A stretch of DNA of 64,000 nt from JAKFYM01 sp964416595 (lineage in GTDB: Bacteria > Bdellovibrionota > UBA1018 > CAIPTA01), in assembly GCA_964416595.1 (NCBI GenBank), contig CAYQES010000012.1, positions 8,027 to 72,026 of the forward strand, read 5' to 3'. The notes under the pieces were generated by a model. It was not told where the DNA came from. It saw only the letters and a program-made list of their open reading frames with translations, and made no database searches. Of this stretch, positions 32,512-41,276 are shown piece by piece. How positions within the stretch are numbered: the stretch's first letter is position 1; every line of letters begins with the position of its first letter. Both the position numbers and the translations under genes were made by a program.

Positions 32512-34464
32512 ATGAAAAAGAAAAACTTTAATATGCGGCAGTTCCAAAAAACCATGGCCCTCTGGGTACTCATCCTCTTGGTGGCACTCAGCTTGTTTCG
32601 AGTGGTGGAACAAGGGAAAAACGATGCGGTGGTGCTGAAGTATTCGGAACTGCAGGATGCAGTGAAAGCCAATAACGTGGCCGAAGCTACGATCCGTTCC
32701 GACAATAAAGTTTTGGGTAAATTTAAAACCGCCGTGCAAGGCAAAACAACTTTTACTTCCGAAATCAATTCCACCTCGGAAAATCTGCCTAAGCTCTTGG
32801 AAGACCACAAAGTAGTTTTTGACTACAAACAGGTGGAAAAAGTTTCTTTCTGGCAGCAAGCGCTTCTCTCTTGGCTTCCGATCATTTTTCTAGTGGGGAT
32901 CTTTTTTCTCTTCATGCGCCAAATCCAGGTGGGTGGTGGAAAAGCCATGAGCTTTGGCAAAAGCCGGGCTCGCTTGATGAACGAAAGCGCCAATCGCGTT
33001 ACTTTTAAAGACGTAGCGGGCGTGGATGAAGCCAAAGAAGAGTTGCAGGAAATCATCAACTTTTTAAAAGATCCAAAAAAATTCACGCGCCTCGGCGGAC
33101 GCATTCCTAAGGGGGTGTTGCTGATGGGCCCTCCTGGAACGGGGAAAACGTTGCTCGCAAAAGCCATCGCTGGCGAAGCGGGTGTGCCCTTCTTCTCCAT
33201 TTCGGGATCTGACTTCGTGGAAATGTTTGTGGGCGTGGGCGCTTCCCGCGTGCGAGATCTTTTCGAACAAGGCAAGAAATCTGCTCCTTGCATTATTTTT
33301 ATCGACGAAATCGACGCCGTAGGACGCCAGCGGGGCGCAGGCCTTGGCGGTGGTCACGACGAGCGGGAACAAACCTTGAACCAATTGCTCGTGGAGATGG
33401 ACGGTTTCGAGGGCAACGATGGTGTGATCCTGGTAGCGGCCACGAACCGCCCCGATGTGTTGGATCCTGCGTTGCTACGCCCAGGGCGTTTTGACCGCCG
33501 GGTAGTAGTGGGCAAACCTGACGTAAAAGGCCGCGAACAAATTCTGGGTGTGCATGCCCGGAAAACTCCTTTGGGCCCTGATGTGATTCTTAATATTATC
33601 GCTCGGCAAACCCCAGGCTTCTCTGGGGCGGATCTAGAAAACTTGGTGAACGAAGCGGCCCTTTTAGCCGCTCGCACGGGCAAAAAGTTTTTGGAAATGC
33701 ATGATTTTGAAATGGCCAAAGATAAAGTGCTTATGGGCGTGGAGCGCCGATCCTTAGTGATTAGCGACGAAGAAAAGAAAAACACTGCCTACCACGAATC
33801 AGGCCACACCATTGTGGGCCATCTCTTGCCTGGCACTGATCCTATCCATAAAGTAAGCATTATTCCCCGGGGCTTTGCTTTGGGTGTTACGCAAACTCTG
33901 CCCATGGAGGATCGCCTTTCTTACACTAAAGAGCGGGCAGAAAATATGATCTCCTTCTTGATGGGTGGCAGGATCGCCGAAGAAATTATCTTTGGGCATA
34001 AAACCACCGGCGCCGGGAACGATATCGAGCGCGCCACGGATCTTGCCCGCCGCATGATCTGTGAGTGGGGTATGAGCGATAAGCTAGGCCCCGTTACTTT
34101 CGGTAAAAAAGAAGAGCAGGTTTTTTTAGGCCGAGAAATGGGCCATGTTCGGGAGTTTTCTGAAGCCACCGCCCAAACGATCGATAATGAAGTGCGGGAG
34201 ATCGTGGAGAAAAATTATCGTAGGGCCAGAGAATTGCTAAACTCCAATATCGATATTCTTCATGCCATGGCCCAGGCCTTGCTCGATCATGAAACCTTGG
34301 ATAAGGAAGAAATTGATTTGTTGATGAAGCGGGTGAAATTGCCGCCGAAATCAAAATCTTCTCCTTCTGGATCTGATTCGAGTTCCGGTACAGCTCCTGC
34401 TACCAATGAGGGTGAGATTAGCGTGATCGGCGGGTCTACTACGGCTGCTCCTAATCCAGTTTGA
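32512..34464 (+). CDS. ftsH: ATP-dependent zinc metalloprotease FtsH
   Basis: A 650-residue membrane AAA+ protease. Two transmembrane segments flank a periplasmic domain (first near 15-35, second near 120-142). The AAA module has Walker A GPPGTGKT near 206, Walker B IIFIDEIDA and the second-region-of-homology arginines (RPGRFDRRV). The zinc site is HESGH at 428-432. The C-terminus is a Ser/Pro-rich tail. It degrades membrane and short-lived cytoplasmic proteins, including LpxC in many Gram-negatives. ATG 32512 follows AAAGGA; cdaA starts one base after its stop. Confidence 0.97.
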   Translation: MKKKNFNMRQFQKTMALWVLILLVALSLFRVVEQGKNDAVVLKYSELQDAVKANNVAEATIRSDNKVLGKFKTAVQGKTTFTSEINSTSENLPKLLEDHKVVFDYKQVEKVSFWQQALLSWLPIIFLVGIFFLFMRQIQVGGGKAMSFGKSRARLMNESANRVTFKDVAGVDEAKEELQEIINFLKDPKKFTRLGGRIPKGVLLMGPPGTGKTLLAKAIAGEAGVPFFSISGSDFVEMFVGVGASRVRDLFEQGKKSAPCIIFIDEIDAVGRQRGAGLGGGHDEREQTLNQLLVEMDGFEGNDGVILVAATNRPDVLDPALLRPGRFDRRVVVGKPDVKGREQILGVHARKTPLGPDVILNIIARQTPGFSGADLENLVNEAALLAARTGKKFLEMHDFEMAKDKVLMGVERRSLVISDEEKKNTAYHESGHTIVGHLLPGTDPIHKVSIIPRGFALGVTQTLPMEDRLSYTKERAENMISFLMGGRIAEEIIFGHKTTGAGNDIERATDLARRMICEWGMSDKLGPVTFGKKEEQVFLGREMGHVREFSEATAQTIDNEVREIVEKNYRRARELLNSNIDILHAMAQALLDHETLDKEEIDLLMKRVKLPPKSKSSPSGSDSSSGTAPATNEGEISVIGGSTTAAPNPV

Positions 34465-34465
34465 G

Positions 34466-35272
34466 ATGAATGCACTGATTTCCAATATCTGGAATGGATT
34501 CCGGTCAAACGATCTGTTTGATATTTTGCTCGTGGCATTAGTGGCGTACCGGGGGTTTATGATCCTCCGGGGCACCCATGCTATCCAGATGATTACAGGG
34601 CTGCTCTTTTTGGGAGTGATCTATTTTCTTTCGAACTATTTTGAGTTGTTCACGGTGCATTGGATCTTGGCGCATTTCTTCGATTACCTTTTCATTATTG
34701 TGATTGTACTCTTCCAGGATGATCTACGGCGGGCATTGGCCTATGTGGGAAAAAACCCCTTCATTTCCAGCAAAGCTGAACAGTTAGATCGGCTAGTAGT
34801 AGAAGAGGTGGCCAAGGCCGCTTTGCAAATGGCCCGGGATCGCATGGGCGCCTTGATTGTGATCGAGCGGGAAACGGGCCTCAAAAACTTTATCGATACG
34901 GGAGCCAAATTGGACGCTTCCGTGCGCTCGGAGCTTTTGTATTCCATTTTTATTCCATCTTCTCCCATTCACGATGGCGCTGTAATTATTAAGGACGGTA
35001 AAATCGCCGCCGCCGGTTGCTTTCTGCCGCTCACCAAAAATCCAAATGTAGATAAGGCTTTCGGCACGAGGCACAGGGCGGCCATTGGCTTAACGGAAGA
35101 TACGGATGCCGTGGTGGTGCTCGTGAGTGAAGAAGCGGGTGCGGCTTATCTTGTGAAGGCTGGTCGTATTTCTTCCAAGCTCAGCGAAGAAGAGCTTTCC
35201 AATAGCCTAGCTGTGATTCTCGAGCTCACGGATTTCACGCGCTCGCCCCTTGCGGCTAAGGGAGCTGAGTGA
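34466..35272 (+). CDS. cdaA: Diadenylate cyclase CdaA
   Basis: A 268-residue membrane-bound diadenylate cyclase making c-di-AMP from two ATP. Three hydrophobic helices occupy about residues 18-95 (DILLVALVAYRGFMIL, ITGLLFLGVIYFL, YLFIIVIVLF), followed by the FQDDLRRAL stretch. The catalytic DAC domain has the DGA motif in SPIHDGAVII (near 169-171) and RHR in GTRHRAAIGL (near 202-204). Both motifs are intact, so activity is expected. It sits directly behind ftsH and overlaps cdaR. Confidence 0.96.
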   Translation: MNALISNIWNGFRSNDLFDILLVALVAYRGFMILRGTHAIQMITGLLFLGVIYFLSNYFELFTVHWILAHFFDYLFIIVIVLFQDDLRRALAYVGKNPFISSKAEQLDRLVVEEVAKAALQMARDRMGALIVIERETGLKNFIDTGAKLDASVRSELLYSIFIPSSPIHDGAVIIKDGKIAAAGCFLPLTKNPNVDKAFGTRHRAAIGLTEDTDAVVVLVSEEAGAAYLVKAGRISSKLSEEELSNSLAVILELTDFTRSPLAAKGAE

Positions 35273-36168
35273 TGGGCTTCCTCTTCCACAACCTCCAGTG
35301 GAAAGTTCTCTCAGTTTTTGTGGCCTTTGGCATTTGGTTTGTGGTGATGAGCTCTAACTCTATCGAGATCACCAAGGAAGTGGCCTTAGAATTAGATTTA
35401 CCCACAGGTTTAGTAGTTGCCAACGAAGTGCCCGATCGGGTGAGTTTTCGTCTCTCGGGTTCTAAATTCTTTTTGCGTACGCTAGCTAATTCCTTAGACA
35501 CGATCCGTATCGATCTCACCAAGGCCAAAGCGGGGCCCACGTATTACAAAATTGAAAAAGAATCGCTGCACTTACCCATTGGCGTGAAAGTAACGTCGAT
35601 TAGTCCTAACACTTTAAATCCCGTTCTCGAAGCCTTAGACCGCCGCTCTGTGCCCGTAGAGATCGTGGAGAAAAATCGTCTACCTAACGGCTACCGTTTG
35701 GTGCGCTTGCAGGCCATGCCGAAAAATGTGCGCATTCGGGGCCCGCGCAATGTGGTAGAAAAAATTTCTGTGATCCGCTCTCAGCCCGTAGATCTTTCCG
35801 ATATTCCCGCCAGTTTAAAGTGGGATCTGCCTTTAACTACAGGGCATCCTAATGTGTTTTTTGAAGAAGAAGTGGAGCCAAAAATTTCCATAGAAGTGGA
35901 ACCTACGGGTTCAAACTTCCGGGTGGCCGGAGTGCCACTAAAAGTGAAAACTTCTAAGGAATTCACAGTGAATCCGGAAAAGGTGGCTCTGTATGTGAAT
36001 TGCCCACCAAACCTCATCAAGACCTTGACCCCCGATAAAGTGCGGGCGTATGTGGATGTGCCAGAAACAAAAAGCGGTACCTATGTGCGAGAGGTGAAGG
36101 CAGATCTTCCGAATGGAGTGAAGCTGGTGCGCGTGGTGCCTGATCGGGTGCAGTTAAAGTTGGAATAG
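35272..36168 (+). CDS. cdaR: YbbR-domain regulator of CdaA
   Basis: A 298-residue protein with an N-terminal membrane helix (LSVFVAFGIWFVVMSS) and several YbbR repeats facing the periplasm, for example PVEIVEKNRLPNGYRLVRLQAMPKNVRIRGP (near 123-153). In Bacillus and relatives CdaR binds CdaA at the membrane and modulates c-di-AMP production. The ATG at 35272 shares its first base with the last base of the cdaA TGA. A GTG three bases earlier is possible. Confidence 0.9.
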   Translation: MGFLFHNLQWKVLSVFVAFGIWFVVMSSNSIEITKEVALELDLPTGLVVANEVPDRVSFRLSGSKFFLRTLANSLDTIRIDLTKAKAGPTYYKIEKESLHLPIGVKVTSISPNTLNPVLEALDRRSVPVEIVEKNRLPNGYRLVRLQAMPKNVRIRGPRNVVEKISVIRSQPVDLSDIPASLKWDLPLTTGHPNVFFEEEVEPKISIEVEPTGSNFRVAGVPLKVKTSKEFTVNPEKVALYVNCPPNLIKTLTPDKVRAYVDVPETKSGTYVREVKADLPNGVKLVRVVPDRVQLKLE

Positions 36169-36180
36169 GGGAGATTTTAA

Positions 36181-37587
36181 GTGAAACGCCAGCGACTATT
36201 TGGGACAGACGGGATTCGGGGCATGGCCAATCGTTTCCCCATGAACGCGGAAGTGGCGTTACAAGTGGGTGCGGCCACGGCCCAGGTGCTCTTGGCTCGA
36301 AATGGCGGCGGCCGCCGCACGCACTATCCCAAACCCCGCATTATCATCGGGAAAGACACTCGCCTTTCTTGTTATATGATTGAGCAAGCACTCACGAGCG
36401 GCATTTGCTCCATGGGCGCCGATGTGTTGCTCACAGGCCCCTTGCCTACTCCTGCCATCGCCTTCCTTGTGCAGAATATGCGGGCTGATGCGGGCATTGT
36501 GGTGAGTGCTTCCCACAACGCGTACCACGATAATGGAATCAAAATTTTCGACCACGAAGGCTATAAGCTTTCCGATTCCGTGGAGCAACAGATCGAAAAA
36601 ATCGTTTGGGATTATATCGAAAATTCCGGACCCATGGGCGAAGGCGAAAATCATCCCATCAATGAAAGAATTGGCCGCACGGTGCGCATCGAAGATGCTG
36701 GCGGCCGCTATTTGGTGAATTTAAAAAACTCTCTACCCCCCGGTTTCCATTTGCAAGATGTGCCCGTGGTGGTGGATTGCGCAAATGGCGCCGCTTATAA
36801 GGTTGCGCCCATGTTGTTTCGGGAGCTTGGTGCCAAGGTGATCACCCGGGGCTGTGAGCCCGATGGTTTGAATATCAATAAAGGCGTGGGTGCGCTCTAT
36901 CCCGAAGTGGCCGCGGGGGCTGTGGTGGAATTCGGTGCCAAGATAGGTATTTCTTTGGATGGAGACGCGGATCGCCTGATTCTTTCCGACGACACCGGCG
37001 CCATAGTGAACGGCGACCAAATCATGGGCATTTGCGCTCTTGAGTTAAAACGCCAAGGTAAACTTTCTCGCAACACTGTGGTGGCCACGCCCATGAGCAA
37101 TATGGGTTTAGAACTCTACTTAAAAGATTTAGGCATCACTCTGGTGCGGGCCAATGTGGGCGATCGCTATGTGCTGGAAGAAATGCGAACTCATGGTTAC
37201 AGCTTCGGCGGCGAACAAAGCGGACATTTGATTTTCGGGGAGCACGGATCCACAGGCGATGGCTTGCTTGCATCCTTGATGGTGCTGGAAATCATGAACC
37301 GCACCGGGAAACCCTTGTCAGAACTAAAAAAAGAAGTGCCGCTTCTGCCGCAAGTGCGGGAAGATGTGCGCGTCATCGAGAAAAAACCCATTTCCGAATT
37401 GCCCAAAGTGCAGAAGCTTATCCAGGAAGCAGAAAAAGAATTGGCTGGTCGGGGTAGAGTGTTTGTGCGTTACTCTGGCACCGAACCTCTCATTCGCGTG
37501 ATGCTCGAGGGCGAAGATTTGCAAGTGATCCGCGGCCACGCCAAAAAAATCGCCGCCGCTTTTGCTAAGGCCGTGGGCGAGAAGTGA
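36181..37587 (+). CDS. glmM: Phosphoglucosamine mutase
   Basis: A 468-residue alpha-D-phosphohexomutase converting glucosamine 6-phosphate to glucosamine 1-phosphate for UDP-GlcNAc, needed for peptidoglycan and LPS. The N-terminus FGTDGIRGMAN is typical. The active-site phosphoserine loop is SASHN (serine near 111), the metal-binding loop is DGDADR near 260, and the sugar-binding loop is GGEQSGH near 343. It is longer than the usual 445, mostly through an insertion near residues 40-55. It starts with GTG and is co-transcribed with cdaA-cdaR; in Firmicutes GlmM also binds and inhibits CdaA. Confidence 0.96.
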   Translation: MKRQRLFGTDGIRGMANRFPMNAEVALQVGAATAQVLLARNGGGRRTHYPKPRIIIGKDTRLSCYMIEQALTSGICSMGADVLLTGPLPTPAIAFLVQNMRADAGIVVSASHNAYHDNGIKIFDHEGYKLSDSVEQQIEKIVWDYIENSGPMGEGENHPINERIGRTVRIEDAGGRYLVNLKNSLPPGFHLQDVPVVVDCANGAAYKVAPMLFRELGAKVITRGCEPDGLNINKGVGALYPEVAAGAVVEFGAKIGISLDGDADRLILSDDTGAIVNGDQIMGICALELKRQGKLSRNTVVATPMSNMGLELYLKDLGITLVRANVGDRYVLEEMRTHGYSFGGEQSGHLIFGEHGSTGDGLLASLMVLEIMNRTGKPLSELKKEVPLLPQVREDVRVIEKKPISELPKVQKLIQEAEKELAGRGRVFVRYSGTEPLIRVMLEGEDLQVIRGHAKKIAAAFAKAVGEK

Positions 37588-37964
37588 ACATCCTCGGCCA
37601 CGGCATCGATCTCGTTTCCCTCTCCCGTTTTGAAGAAGTTTTAGAGCGGCAAGGCTCCGCTTTTGAAAAACGCTATTTTTCTTCCGCCGAAATTGCCTAC
37701 TGCCGGCAAAAGCCCCATCCCCATAAACACTTCGCGGCCCGCTTTGCGGCCAAGGAAGCGTACGGCAAGGCCCTAGGGTTAGGCATTGGCGCCAGCGGTG
37801 AGATGGTGGAGGTGGAAGTAGTGTTAGATGAGAAGGGCGCGCCCTCTTTAAAACTTTCGGGCCGGGCGCGGGAGATTTTTACTAAAGCGGGTGGCAAAGA
37901 AATTTTTGTGAGTCTCTCCCACGATGGGGATATGGCCATGGCTTCCGTGATTCTTACGAATTAA
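37584..37964 (+). CDS. acpS: Holo-[acyl-carrier-protein] synthase
   Basis: A 126-residue phosphopantetheinyl transferase that activates acyl carrier protein. The N-terminal GHGIDLVSLSRFEEVLE holds the metal-binding Asp, and FAARFAAKEAYGKALGLGI (near 50-68) contains the W/F-x-x-K-E-A motif. The C-terminal FVSLSHDGDMAMASVI has the conserved S-H-D. GTG start at 37584 overlaps the last codon of glmM. Its end overlaps the convergent arsC-like gene by 11 bases. Confidence 0.95.
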   Translation: MNILGHGIDLVSLSRFEEVLERQGSAFEKRYFSSAEIAYCRQKPHPHKHFAARFAAKEAYGKALGLGIGASGEMVEVEVVLDEKGAPSLKLSGRAREIFTKAGGKEIFVSLSHDGDMAMASVILTN

Positions 37965-38277
37965 GTTCTTTCCAGCGCTCTGGCGGCCGGGCAATCAGGG
38001 CCTTCTCCCCCCGAATTACGATCGGGCGTTCCATGAGCTCGGGATTTTGGGCCAGTTGTTTGGCAATGGCTTTGGAATCGGTGATGTGTGCTTGTCCACG
38101 AACAAGACGGTCGGGAGAATCTAGTAATTTTCCCATGAGCGCCAAGAGAGATTCTTCCTTCAAAGGATGCCGCAGGTATTCAATCACCTCAGGCTCGATT
38201 CCGGCCTCCTGCAATAGCCGCAGGGCTTCCCGGCTTTTTGAGCATTGGGGGTTATGTAGGATGGTCCATTCCTTCAT
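37954..38277 (-). CDS. arsC: ArsC/YffB-type arsenate reductase family protein
   Basis: A 107-residue thioredoxin-fold protein. The N-terminal catalytic motif HNPQCSKSREAL carries the nucleophilic Cys with a nearby Arg. The C-terminal ELMERPIVIRGEKALIARPPERW is the usual R-P-I-V segment, so it is of the glutaredoxin-dependent ArsC/YffB group. No ars regulator or pump is adjacent, so a general thiol role is as likely as arsenic resistance. ATG 38277 was chosen to fit the family; upstream sequence is open but unrelated. Confidence 0.88.
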   Translation of the reverse strand: MKEWTILHNPQCSKSREALRLLQEAGIEPEVIEYLRHPLKEESLLALMGKLLDSPDRLVRGQAHITDSKAIAKQLAQNPELMERPIVIRGEKALIARPPERWKELNS

Positions 38278-38365
38278 GGGCCATTTATGGCCTAGCTTTA
38301 TTTTCCTGGCAAAATAATTCTGTGGTCGTTTTTTTGGTGCTAGTATGGCTTCAAAGGAGCTCTTT

Positions 38366-39931
38366 ATGCGAGTGGTCACAGCCCGGGAAATGCGCGATAT
38401 TGATGAGTTAGCGATCCAGAAATTTAAGATCCCTTCTATCGTGCTCATGGAAAATGCGGGCCTCAGGGCCGCGGAGATCGTGGCCCAAAAACATAGCGAG
38501 CTCCACTACAATTCAGAAATTTTGGTGTTCGCCGGCAAGGGCAAAAACGGGGGCGATGCCCTTGTGGTGGCTCGGCAACTGGTGGCCATGGGCAAGCGCT
38601 TACGGCTCTTTTTGCTCCATAGCTTTGATGCCTATCAAGGAGAGTCGAAACAAAATTTGGAAATTTTATTGGAGCAAAAAATTCGTCCGATCGTGCTGGA
38701 TAATGTGGGGCCATTAGAAGAGTTTTTTCATTCGGCCACGGGCCCATTTTTAGCTGTGGACGGTTTGCTCGGCATCGGTTTCAAAGGCCCCTTGGCAGGA
38801 TTGTTTGCGGATGTGGTGGATATCATCAACGCCAAAATAGATTTTGTTGTGTCCCTCGATATCGCCACGGGTGTGGACGCTACCACCGGCCAAATTATCG
38901 GCCAATCCATCCATAGCGATCTCACCGTGGCTTTTGGTTTTGCCAAACTTGGTCACTTCATTGCACCTGGCGCGCTCCACAGAGGAGAATTGCAGGTGGT
39001 GGATATTGCATTGCCTATGGGCTTTCGCTCCGGTGGCAATATCCACGCGCTCACAAAAGATAATGTTGCGCCACTCCTGAAACGGCGGGATCAATACGGC
39101 CATAAAAATTCCTTTGGCCACACTTTGCTTATTGGCGGATCTAGAGGGAAATTGGGTGCCATCTGCATGGCTGCTCGTGCTTGCCTTAGAGTGGGAACAG
39201 GCCTCGCCACTGTAGCTACTTGGGAAGATTCTTATGATCAGCTTTTAGCCCGTGCCGATGATGAGATCATGTGCTTGCCCGTGAATTTCGACGAAAAACG
39301 CTACAATGAATACAAAGAGCAGATTCATTATTATTCTTCCGTGGTGGTAGGCCCGGGCATGGGCACAGGTGAGCGCGCTCAGAAGCTACTATCAGATCTA
39401 ATCGATTACTACCGGGGGCCTTTGGTGATCGATGCCGATGGCATCACGATTTTGGCTCGGGAAGAAATCCGAGCGAAACTCCATGGCCGTAAAAATCCCA
39501 CCATCCTCACGCCCCATCCTGGCGAGCTTTCCCGTTTATTAAATGTGCCCACGTCTGAGGTGGTAAACCAACCGAAAGAAATGGTGGAGCGGGCCGCGGA
39601 AGAGACCAATAGCGTGGTGTTGTTGAAGGGAGCAACCACCTTCATCTGCGGAGGCGAAGGCCATATTTATTTAAACCACTATCCCAACGACGGCATGGCC
39701 ACCGCAGGTTCCGGTGACGTGCTCGCGGGCATGATCGGCGGCATCGTGGGCCAGCAGCGCATGAATCCAAAAGATGCGGTTTGTTTAGGCGTTTACCTCC
39801 ACAGCATGGCCGGGGATTTGGCGGCTAAGCGCTTAGGCCACCGTTCCATGACGGCTTCCGATATTATTTCTCATCTTGGAGATTCCTTCTTGGATCTACG
39901 GCAGCACCGGGAGTTAGTGGATCCGGTGTAA
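38366..39931 (+). CDS. nnr: Bifunctional NAD(P)H-hydrate epimerase/dehydratase
   Basis: A 521-residue repair enzyme. The N-terminal half is the YjeF_N epimerase (TAREMRDIDELAIQKFKIPS and VFAGKGKNGGDALVVARQL near 54-72). The C-terminal half is the ADP-dependent dehydratase with a ribokinase-like fold (GGSRGKLGAICMAARACLR, LTPHPGELSRLL, VLLKGATTFI and the closing YPNDGMATAGSGDVLAGMIGG). Together they restore hydrated NADH and NADPH. ATG 38366 follows AAGGAG at the ideal distance; ATG 38345 is possible but poorer. Confidence 0.95.
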   Translation: MRVVTAREMRDIDELAIQKFKIPSIVLMENAGLRAAEIVAQKHSELHYNSEILVFAGKGKNGGDALVVARQLVAMGKRLRLFLLHSFDAYQGESKQNLEILLEQKIRPIVLDNVGPLEEFFHSATGPFLAVDGLLGIGFKGPLAGLFADVVDIINAKIDFVVSLDIATGVDATTGQIIGQSIHSDLTVAFGFAKLGHFIAPGALHRGELQVVDIALPMGFRSGGNIHALTKDNVAPLLKRRDQYGHKNSFGHTLLIGGSRGKLGAICMAARACLRVGTGLATVATWEDSYDQLLARADDEIMCLPVNFDEKRYNEYKEQIHYYSSVVVGPGMGTGERAQKLLSDLIDYYRGPLVIDADGITILAREEIRAKLHGRKNPTILTPHPGELSRLLNVPTSEVVNQPKEMVERAAEETNSVVLLKGATTFICGGEGHIYLNHYPNDGMATAGSGDVLAGMIGGIVGQQRMNPKDAVCLGVYLHSMAGDLAAKRLGHRSMTASDIISHLGDSFLDLRQHRELVDPV

Positions 39932-39951
39932 TTCTGAAGGAGAAAGTGTTC

Positions 39952-40836
39952 ATGGCAGATAAGTTAAACATGAAGTTTTTTTTGTGCGCAATCTCGTTTG
40001 CCTTTTCGGGAAGTGCACTTGCTTTTACGGATACGGTGGCAGGATCTCCCTCTCTTCTGAGTAAAAGCTCTAGTTCAAGTAAAAAAAGTAATTCCGTTAA
40101 CAGCAGTTATTTTTTATTTATGAATTCCATTGTGGAAAATGGGAAGTGTAAAAAAGATTCGATCGATCAATTACTCAAGGGTTTTAATGTAAGAGGCCAA
40201 GGGTCTTTTTCTTCAACGGGTTTAAACTTACTCAATAACTTTATACCAAGTGAAGTTTTACCGGAGTTTAATTTTGCAATGAGTAGTTTGAATTCAACAC
40301 AAACCCAGGGATGTGTGCCGTTACAAACTGATAAATCATTGCAAGCGTTTGTTAATGATGGTTTGTCCATTGTTTGGTTCCAGAATATTTCAGATGAAAA
40401 AGCGGTGCTTAAGCAAACTTTTCAAATTAGAGAGGGGAAGGTGTGGAGGTTTGTAAAATTTAACGATGGTTCTACCATGCTTCAAGCCACCTCGGTTCAT
40501 GATAGTAAAAAAATATTTTTTGAAATGCACTTGGATGAAAATAATATGCCTGTATCTATGATGAAATCAGAAGATAAGAATTATGTGGAGATTGATTTTA
40601 TCAAACAGACCATTCATGCGAAATCTAATGGGTATGATGTGGTAGTGAAATCTTATCGAGTGGATAAAGCTGCGGCAGTTACCGGTGCCCATGATTTAGA
40701 TTTGGTCTATGAATGCAAAACGGATCCCGAAAACAATATTGTAAACTTCAATCTCGCCACTCAAAACAAACAAACGGGCCTTGATATTACCATCAGAGCA
40801 CCGGAGCTTTTTGAAAGTAAGCAGCCGGATAAATAA
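39952..40836 (+). CDS. Secreted protein of unknown function
   Basis: A 294-residue protein, starting at ATG 39952 with AAGGAG nine bases upstream. After MADKLN comes a signal peptide (MKFFLCAISFAFSGSALA) cleaved before FTDTV. The following Ser/Lys-rich linker (LLSKSSSSSKKSNSVNSS) leads into a beta-rich domain with cysteines at NGKCKK, GCVPLQ and ECKTD. Base composition is more AT-rich than in nnr and hrpB. I know no family for it. Confidence 0.72.
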   Translation: MADKLNMKFFLCAISFAFSGSALAFTDTVAGSPSLLSKSSSSSKKSNSVNSSYFLFMNSIVENGKCKKDSIDQLLKGFNVRGQGSFSSTGLNLLNNFIPSEVLPEFNFAMSSLNSTQTQGCVPLQTDKSLQAFVNDGLSIVWFQNISDEKAVLKQTFQIREGKVWRFVKFNDGSTMLQATSVHDSKKIFFEMHLDENNMPVSMMKSEDKNYVEIDFIKQTIHAKSNGYDVVVKSYRVDKAAAVTGAHDLDLVYECKTDPENNIVNFNLATQNKQTGLDITIRAPELFESKQPDK

Positions 40837-40840
40837 ATTG

Positions 40841-41266
40841 ATGTATGCCCTTATGCTGCCCATAGAAAAATTGGTGAAGAAATTCGAAGACGGTTCCCTC
40901 TTACCCAGGGAATGGCACCACGCGGAACATTTGGCTGTTTGTTTCTGGTACCTGTGCCAATTGCCTTTTCAAGAAGTGGTGTATCGCCTAAAGCTCGGAA
41001 TTTTAAAATACAATGAGATCTACAAAGTTCCCCAGACACCTGAGCGGGGCTACCACGAAACCATCACGCTCTTTTTTATTTTCTTTACGAAGAAATATTT
41101 AGAAGCGGAAAAAGATAAAGAGCGGGATTTTTCGGAACGAATAAATACGTTCTTAAGCGCGCACGGAGAATTCCTACCGCTCTTGCATCGCTATTATTCT
41201 AAACCGCTCTTAAATTCCTTAGATGCCCGCACCCGCTGGGTGGAGCCAGATTTAGAGCGGCTTTAG
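40841..41266 (+). CDS. Conserved small protein with HxxH and YHETIT motifs, function unknown
   Basis: About 141 residues. The sequence WHHAEHLAVCFWYL (near 27-40) and YHETITLFFIFF (near 75-86) recall an uncharacterised bacterial family with an F/W-x-H-x-x-H-L helix and a Y-H-E-T-I-T helix, seen in many proteobacterial genomes. The histidines and Glu are arranged so that metal binding is plausible but unproven. The start is uncertain: ATG 40841 or 40853, neither with a clear ribosome site. It begins four bases after the secreted-protein gene. Confidence 0.72.
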   Translation: MYALMLPIEKLVKKFEDGSLLPREWHHAEHLAVCFWYLCQLPFQEVVYRLKLGILKYNEIYKVPQTPERGYHETITLFFIFFTKKYLEAEKDKERDFSERINTFLSAHGEFLPLLHRYYSKPLLNSLDARTRWVEPDLERL

Positions 41267-41276
41267 CTCTTCCCAA

